Assembly (NCBI GenBank): GCA_037355855.1
Contig: CM074763.1
Span: forward strand, 2,976,001-3,040,000
Length of the DNA: 64,000 nucleotides
DNA from: Pseudo-nitzschia pungens
Taxonomy: Eukaryota > Bacillariophyta > Bacillariophyceae > Bacillariales > Bacillariaceae
Reading direction: 5' to 3'
The number at the start of each line of letters is the position of its first letter. Within the stretch, counting starts at the first letter, position 1. A model generated the notes under the pieces. That model was not told where the DNA came from, did not search any database, and saw only the letters and a program-made list of their open reading frames with translations. This document shows positions 63,410-64,000 of the stretch, piece after piece. Made by a program: the position numbers and the translations under genes.

Positions 63410-64000
63410 TCACCGGTACACCACAAACAGAATCGGCAGGGACCACAGCAGCGCCACAACCCCGGCGGCCACCCCGTTCCCGATGGTCCATCGCCCGCCC
63501 CACCGGTCGAGATCGCTTGCCATCCGGGGCGGCATCACCTCCTGCCAGGCCTCCGGATCGGGCAGGGAATGCTCCCGGGAATACTGCGAGTACGCGTAGA
63601 CCCGCGTGGATTCCGACCACCGCAGCGCGGACGACGACGCGGATGCCGACGACGACGACGACGACCAAATGCCCGCCAGGGCCCACCCGAAAAAGGCCGC
63701 CCCCGCGCAGCCCACCGAGGATCCCGTGGCCTGGCACTGGTGGAGGACGACCAGGACCGAGGAAGCGAGAAAGCAGGCGAACCTCCGGTGGGGGATCCGG
63801 ATCCCCACCGAGCAGAGGACCCCGGCCGTCGCCCACCCGGCGCATCCCGACAGCGCCGGGAGCTGCAGTTGCTGTTGCTGCTGCTGCCACCAGTCTTCGG
63901 TGCCGCGTCGCCCCAGCTCAAAGACCAGCATCCAGAGCTGCCCGGTGCCCGCGGACAGGGCGTAGACCACCGGCCACGAGAGCTGCCGGGGCGGTCGGGT
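63410..64000 (-). CDS. Partial membrane protein (N-terminus beyond the window)
   Basis: The frame is open from the right edge to the stop at 63410, giving about 196 C-terminal residues. The visible part contains several hydrophobic helices (LSWPVVYALSAGTGQLWMLVF, LPALSGCAGWATAGVLCSVG, CFLASSVLVVLHQCQ, VGCAGAAFFGWALAGIW), a Ser/Ala-rich loop, and a final helix GNGVAAGVVALLWSLPILFV at the very C-terminus. A Gln run (QQQQQQ) lies between the first two helices. I do not recognise the family. The high GC content matches the host genes nearby. Confidence that it is a gene rests on helix pattern and length only. Confidence 0.5.
   Translation of the reverse strand, partial: TRPPRQLSWPVVYALSAGTGQLWMLVFELGRRGTEDWWQQQQQQLQLPALSGCAGWATAGVLCSVGIRIPHRRFACFLASSVLVVLHQCQATGSSVGCAGAAFFGWALAGIWSSSSSSASASSSALRWSESTRVYAYSQYSREHSLPDPEAWQEVMPPRMASDLDRWGGRWTIGNGVAAGVVALLWSLPILFVVYR

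Noticed and set aside
1..64000. tRNA, rRNA or other structured RNA genes
   Set aside because: I found no cloverleaf or conserved rRNA sequence by eye. A covariance search would be needed to exclude small ones.

Overview
The window is nuclear DNA of a photosynthetic stramenopile, most likely a pennate diatom. The evidence is short GT-AG introns in intron-poor genes, proteins with a signal peptide followed by a phenylalanine-started plastid transit peptide (carotenoid isomerase-like, AT5G03900-like and lamin-tail proteins), a DUF4116-repeat protein, and very dense mobile DNA. The species cannot be read from the sequence.

The left 34 kb is almost all mobile DNA. Bases 1-5010 hold tandem repeats and two inverted, MITE-like elements of about 0.6 kb built around GAGGACA/TGTCCTC palindromes. 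Bases 5013-18626 form one large element (element B) with perfect 24-bp terminal inverted repeats. It carries a 1069-aa Plavaka/TNP2-like transposase, a cysteine-rich protein, a charged lysine-rich protein and a two-exon gene whose splice I could place exactly. Several satellite-like arrays lie between these genes. Bases 19458-32715 form a second giant element (element C) with GAACATGGTTG termini flanked by CAG on both sides. It carries a DDE_Tnp_4 (PIF/Harbinger-type) transposase, five or six uncharacterised genes and a 1223-aa Ulp1 (C48) protease with a C-terminal BED-like zinc finger. An 850-bp element with the same termini, the same CAG flanks and the same CTGGTGTCGA minisatellite lies 158 bp to its right and looks like a non-autonomous derivative.

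Bases 33.7-36.1 kb are low-complexity DNA. A minus-strand gene of about 35 DUF4116 repeats follows (36134-39457).

From 40 kb on the window is gene-dense host DNA. It holds a uracil phosphoribosyltransferase gene broken at its first splice donor by a young 2.2-kb LTR element (identical-looking 393-bp LTRs, CGGGT target duplication), a carotenoid-isomerase-family oxidoreductase (2 exons), an alpha/beta hydrolase (2 exons), a plastid AT5G03900-like membrane protein, a four-helix membrane protein with a long serine-rich tail, a PIF1 helicase with three SAP domains, a CDC50/LEM3 flippase subunit (2 exons), a plastid-targeted lamin-tail-domain protein, and a partial membrane protein at the right edge. 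Three of these host genes need one or more single-base corrections to read through (six in total). This points to residual assembly indels, or less likely to decay.
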